From positions 1 to 15,300 of the forward strand of contig DNPJ01000110.1 in NCBI GenBank assembly GCA_003501485.1: a stretch of 15,300 nucleotides of DNA, given 5' to 3'. This stretch comes from Bacillota bacterium. Lineage in GTDB: Bacteria > Bacillota_I > Bacilli_A > RFN20 > CAG-826. Shown here one piece after another: positions 13,853 to 15,300 of this stretch (positions are counted from its first letter, which is position 1; every line of letters begins with the position of its first letter). The position numbers were made by a program, and so were the translations under genes. The notes beneath the pieces are model-generated. The model did not search any database, was not told the DNA's origin, and saw only the letters and a program-made list of their open reading frames with translations.

Positions 13853-14724
13853 AGAAAATATTTGCTAATATCTACATCTATTTAATTTTATTTTTGATGT
13901 ATCTTCCAATTTTAGTTTTGATTGCTTTTGCTTTTTCTACAAATGAAACAATTTCGCTGACTGAAGGTTTTACATTCGGTCTTGATTTATTTGAAAATTT
14001 ATTTTCAGGTTCTAAAGTTTCACAACAAATATGGACAGCAATGGGAAATACCTTAATACTTGCTTTTGTATCCGCTATTGTGTCAACAGTATTAGGAACA
14101 CTTGGAGCTATTGGAACATTTTATTGTAAAAAACGCAGTCAAAAAGCTATTGAAATCGCAACTCAAATCCCGGTTGTAAACGCTGAAATTGTCATCGCTT
14201 TATCTTTGACAGTTATGTTTGTTTTTATCGGAACATATATTTTTCATACCAAATTATTTAGTTTTTGGACCCTTCTTATAGGACACGTTGTGTTATCTCT
14301 CCCATTTGTTTACTTAAGCGTTAAACCAAAACTTCAACAAATGGATCCAAACCTTTATGAAGCTGCACTTGATTTAGGAGCAAAACCTTCACAAGGACTT
14401 AGTAAAGTAATTATTCCTCAAATTCTCCCGGGAATTTTATCTGGATTTTTATTAGCTATAACATTATCGCTTGATGATTTTATCATTACTGCCTTTACAA
14501 GAGGTCCAGGTTTATTAAGTGGAGAAGCAGCAATTGAAACATTATCTACTTTCATTCAAACTTCTCTTAAAAAACATACTGTTCCTGCAGAATTAAGACC
14601 ATTAACTTTGTTTATCTTTATAGCGGTTTTGCTAATAGTTCTTGGAATAACCCTAAGTCGCAATTATCTTGCTAAAAAGAAAACTAGAAAGGGGGTTTCT
14701 AACAATGAAGAAATGTCTTTATAA
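13846..14724 (+). CDS. potC: Spermidine/putrescine ABC transporter permease PotC
   Basis: 292 residues, second permease of the importer, about six TM helices (about 8-30, 65-92, 110-132, 140-158, 193-215, 254-271). The EAA loop is at about 172-191 (Y-E-A-A-L-D-L-G-A-K ... V-I-I-P), followed by the PotC-typical L-S-L-D-D-F-I-I-T (207-215). The ATG follows a G-rich AAGGGGTGGG. A basic C-terminal tail (K-K-K-T-R-K) ends the protein. In mycoplasmas potC and potD are often one fused gene; here they are separate, although the potD start lies 20 nt inside potC. Confidence 0.9.
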   Translation: MVKKIFANIYIYLILFLMYLPILVLIAFAFSTNETISLTEGFTFGLDLFENLFSGSKVSQQIWTAMGNTLILAFVSAIVSTVLGTLGAIGTFYCKKRSQKAIEIATQIPVVNAEIVIALSLTVMFVFIGTYIFHTKLFSFWTLLIGHVVLSLPFVYLSVKPKLQQMDPNLYEAALDLGAKPSQGLSKVIIPQILPGILSGFLLAITLSLDDFIITAFTRGPGLLSGEAAIETLSTFIQTSLKKHTVPAELRPLTLFIFIAVLLIVLGITLSRNYLAKKKTRKGVSNNEEMSL

Positions 14725-15300
14725 ATCATTATTCTTCCTTCCTACATCATTGTTTGTTCTAGCGTCTTTAAGTGGATGCGGAAACGCTAGTAATGATAAT
14801 AAAGTTGTTTTAAGAATTTTAAATGCTGCTGATTATATTTATGAAGCTGAAGAACTAGACGAAGAAACTCTCCAAACTAACTACTCCAAATATTTAGGCG
14901 AAGACGATATGATGGATCAATTCGTTTCATATATGGAAGAGCAAGGCATCGATGTTACATATGTATACGATACTTTTGATACAAATGAAACGATGTACAA
15001 CGAACTTATGACCGGAAAATCATCTTATGATGTTATTGTCACAAGCGACTACATGGTTCAAAAACTTATTTCTAATGATTTGATTCAACCTTTATATGAT
15101 GTTTCTTATACCGATAAAGAAGAAACCAATAATATAAGAAATAATGTTTCATCATATTTGTGGAATATTTTTGATAACATTCATCCAAAGGACAAAAATA
15201 CAAATGAAAAAATTGAGGATAAAGTTATTTCTCAATATAGCGTTCCATATATGTGGGGAACTGTTGGAATAATGTACAATCCTGAATTTTATAGCGATTT
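14705..15300 (+). CDS. potD: Spermidine/putrescine-binding lipoprotein PotD, 3' end outside the window
   Basis: 198 codons are visible and the frame is open to the window edge. It begins with a lipoprotein signal: K2-K3, hydrophobic 8-22 and lipobox L-S-G-C25, so the binding protein is tethered outside the membrane. Recognisable solute-binding features are S-Y-D-V-I-V-T-S-D-Y-M-V and L-I-Q-P-L in the first lobe, and P-Y-M-W-G-T-V-G-I-M-Y-N near the end, matching the P-Y-x-W-G-T-x-G-I-x-Y segment of PotD/PotF. It captures polyamine and delivers it to PotBC. The ATG has AAAGGGGG 9 nt upstream and overlaps potC by 20 nt. Compared with E. coli PotD there is a long acidic insertion near residues 48-75. 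The second lobe and polyamine-contact residues beyond the edge cannot be checked. Confidence 0.92.
   Translation, partial: MKKCLYKSLFFLPTSLFVLASLSGCGNASNDNKVVLRILNAADYIYEAEELDEETLQTNYSKYLGEDDMMDQFVSYMEEQGIDVTYVYDTFDTNETMYNELMTGKSSYDVIVTSDYMVQKLISNDLIQPLYDVSYTDKEETNNIRNNVSSYLWNIFDNIHPKDKNTNEKIEDKVISQYSVPYMWGTVGIMYNPEFYSD

Noticed and set aside
1..15300. Reassigned TGA (tryptophan) as in mycoplasmas
   Set aside because: TGA ends four genes with sensible C termini, and Trp is encoded by TGG throughout.

Overview
The window is AT-rich, densely packed DNA, probably from a low-GC Gram-positive lineage (Bacillota, Bacilli; possibly an uncultured Erysipelotrichia or Mollicutes-like gut group). The evidence for this is the very low GC content, mostly good AGGAG-type ribosome binding sites, two lipoproteins with lipoboxes, and a potABCD order like that of Firmicutes and Mollicutes. 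The genetic code looks standard. TGA ends four genes (stops at 4202-4204, 9588-9590, 10051-10053 and 10073-10075) and tryptophan is TGG. The taxonomy is an inference from style, not from a marker gene.

Layout. (A) 1-3101, plus strand: the 3' part of a secreted endonuclease I with a bacterial Ig-like domain (its 5' end lies outside the window), a HEPN-like/CBS fusion protein, and peptidase T. Spacing is 2 and 9 nt. (B) 3120-5191, minus strand: a membrane-anchored alpha/beta hydrolase followed, with an ATGA overlap, by a spermidine-synthase-fold SAM-binding protein. (C) 5266-10075, plus strand: a tight five-gene run. It holds a DUF1624/HGSNAT-type membrane acyltransferase with an N-terminal coiled coil, an ANL-family adenylating enzyme, a 45-residue rubredoxin-like zinc/iron-knuckle protein, an MTA/SAH/adenosine-deaminase-type amidohydrolase, and a two-TM SHOCT protein. 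(D) 10051-11160, minus strand: a lipoprotein with two thioredoxin-like segments, overlapping the end of run C tail to tail by 25 nt. (E) 11161-11556: the longest gene-free stretch. It carries divergent promoters, A-rich direct repeats and a perfect 15-nt palindrome at the predicted start of the pot transcript. (F) 11557-15300, plus strand: potA-potB-potC-potD for spermidine/putrescine import, each gene overlapping the next. potD runs off the right edge.

How the genes fit together. PotABCD imports polyamines. The deaminase in run C could recycle methylthioadenosine or S-adenosylhomocysteine, and the MTase-like protein in block B could produce the latter; this link is thematic only. The acyltransferase/adenylating-enzyme pair looks like an acyl activation and transfer unit acting at the membrane. 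Most genes are recognisable housekeeping or accessory functions. I see no mobile element, CRISPR array, tRNA or rRNA. The least explained items are the HEPN-CBS fusion, the two-domain thioredoxin-like lipoprotein, the lone rubredoxin-like mini-protein, and a PotA with a second, duplicated TOBE-like domain.
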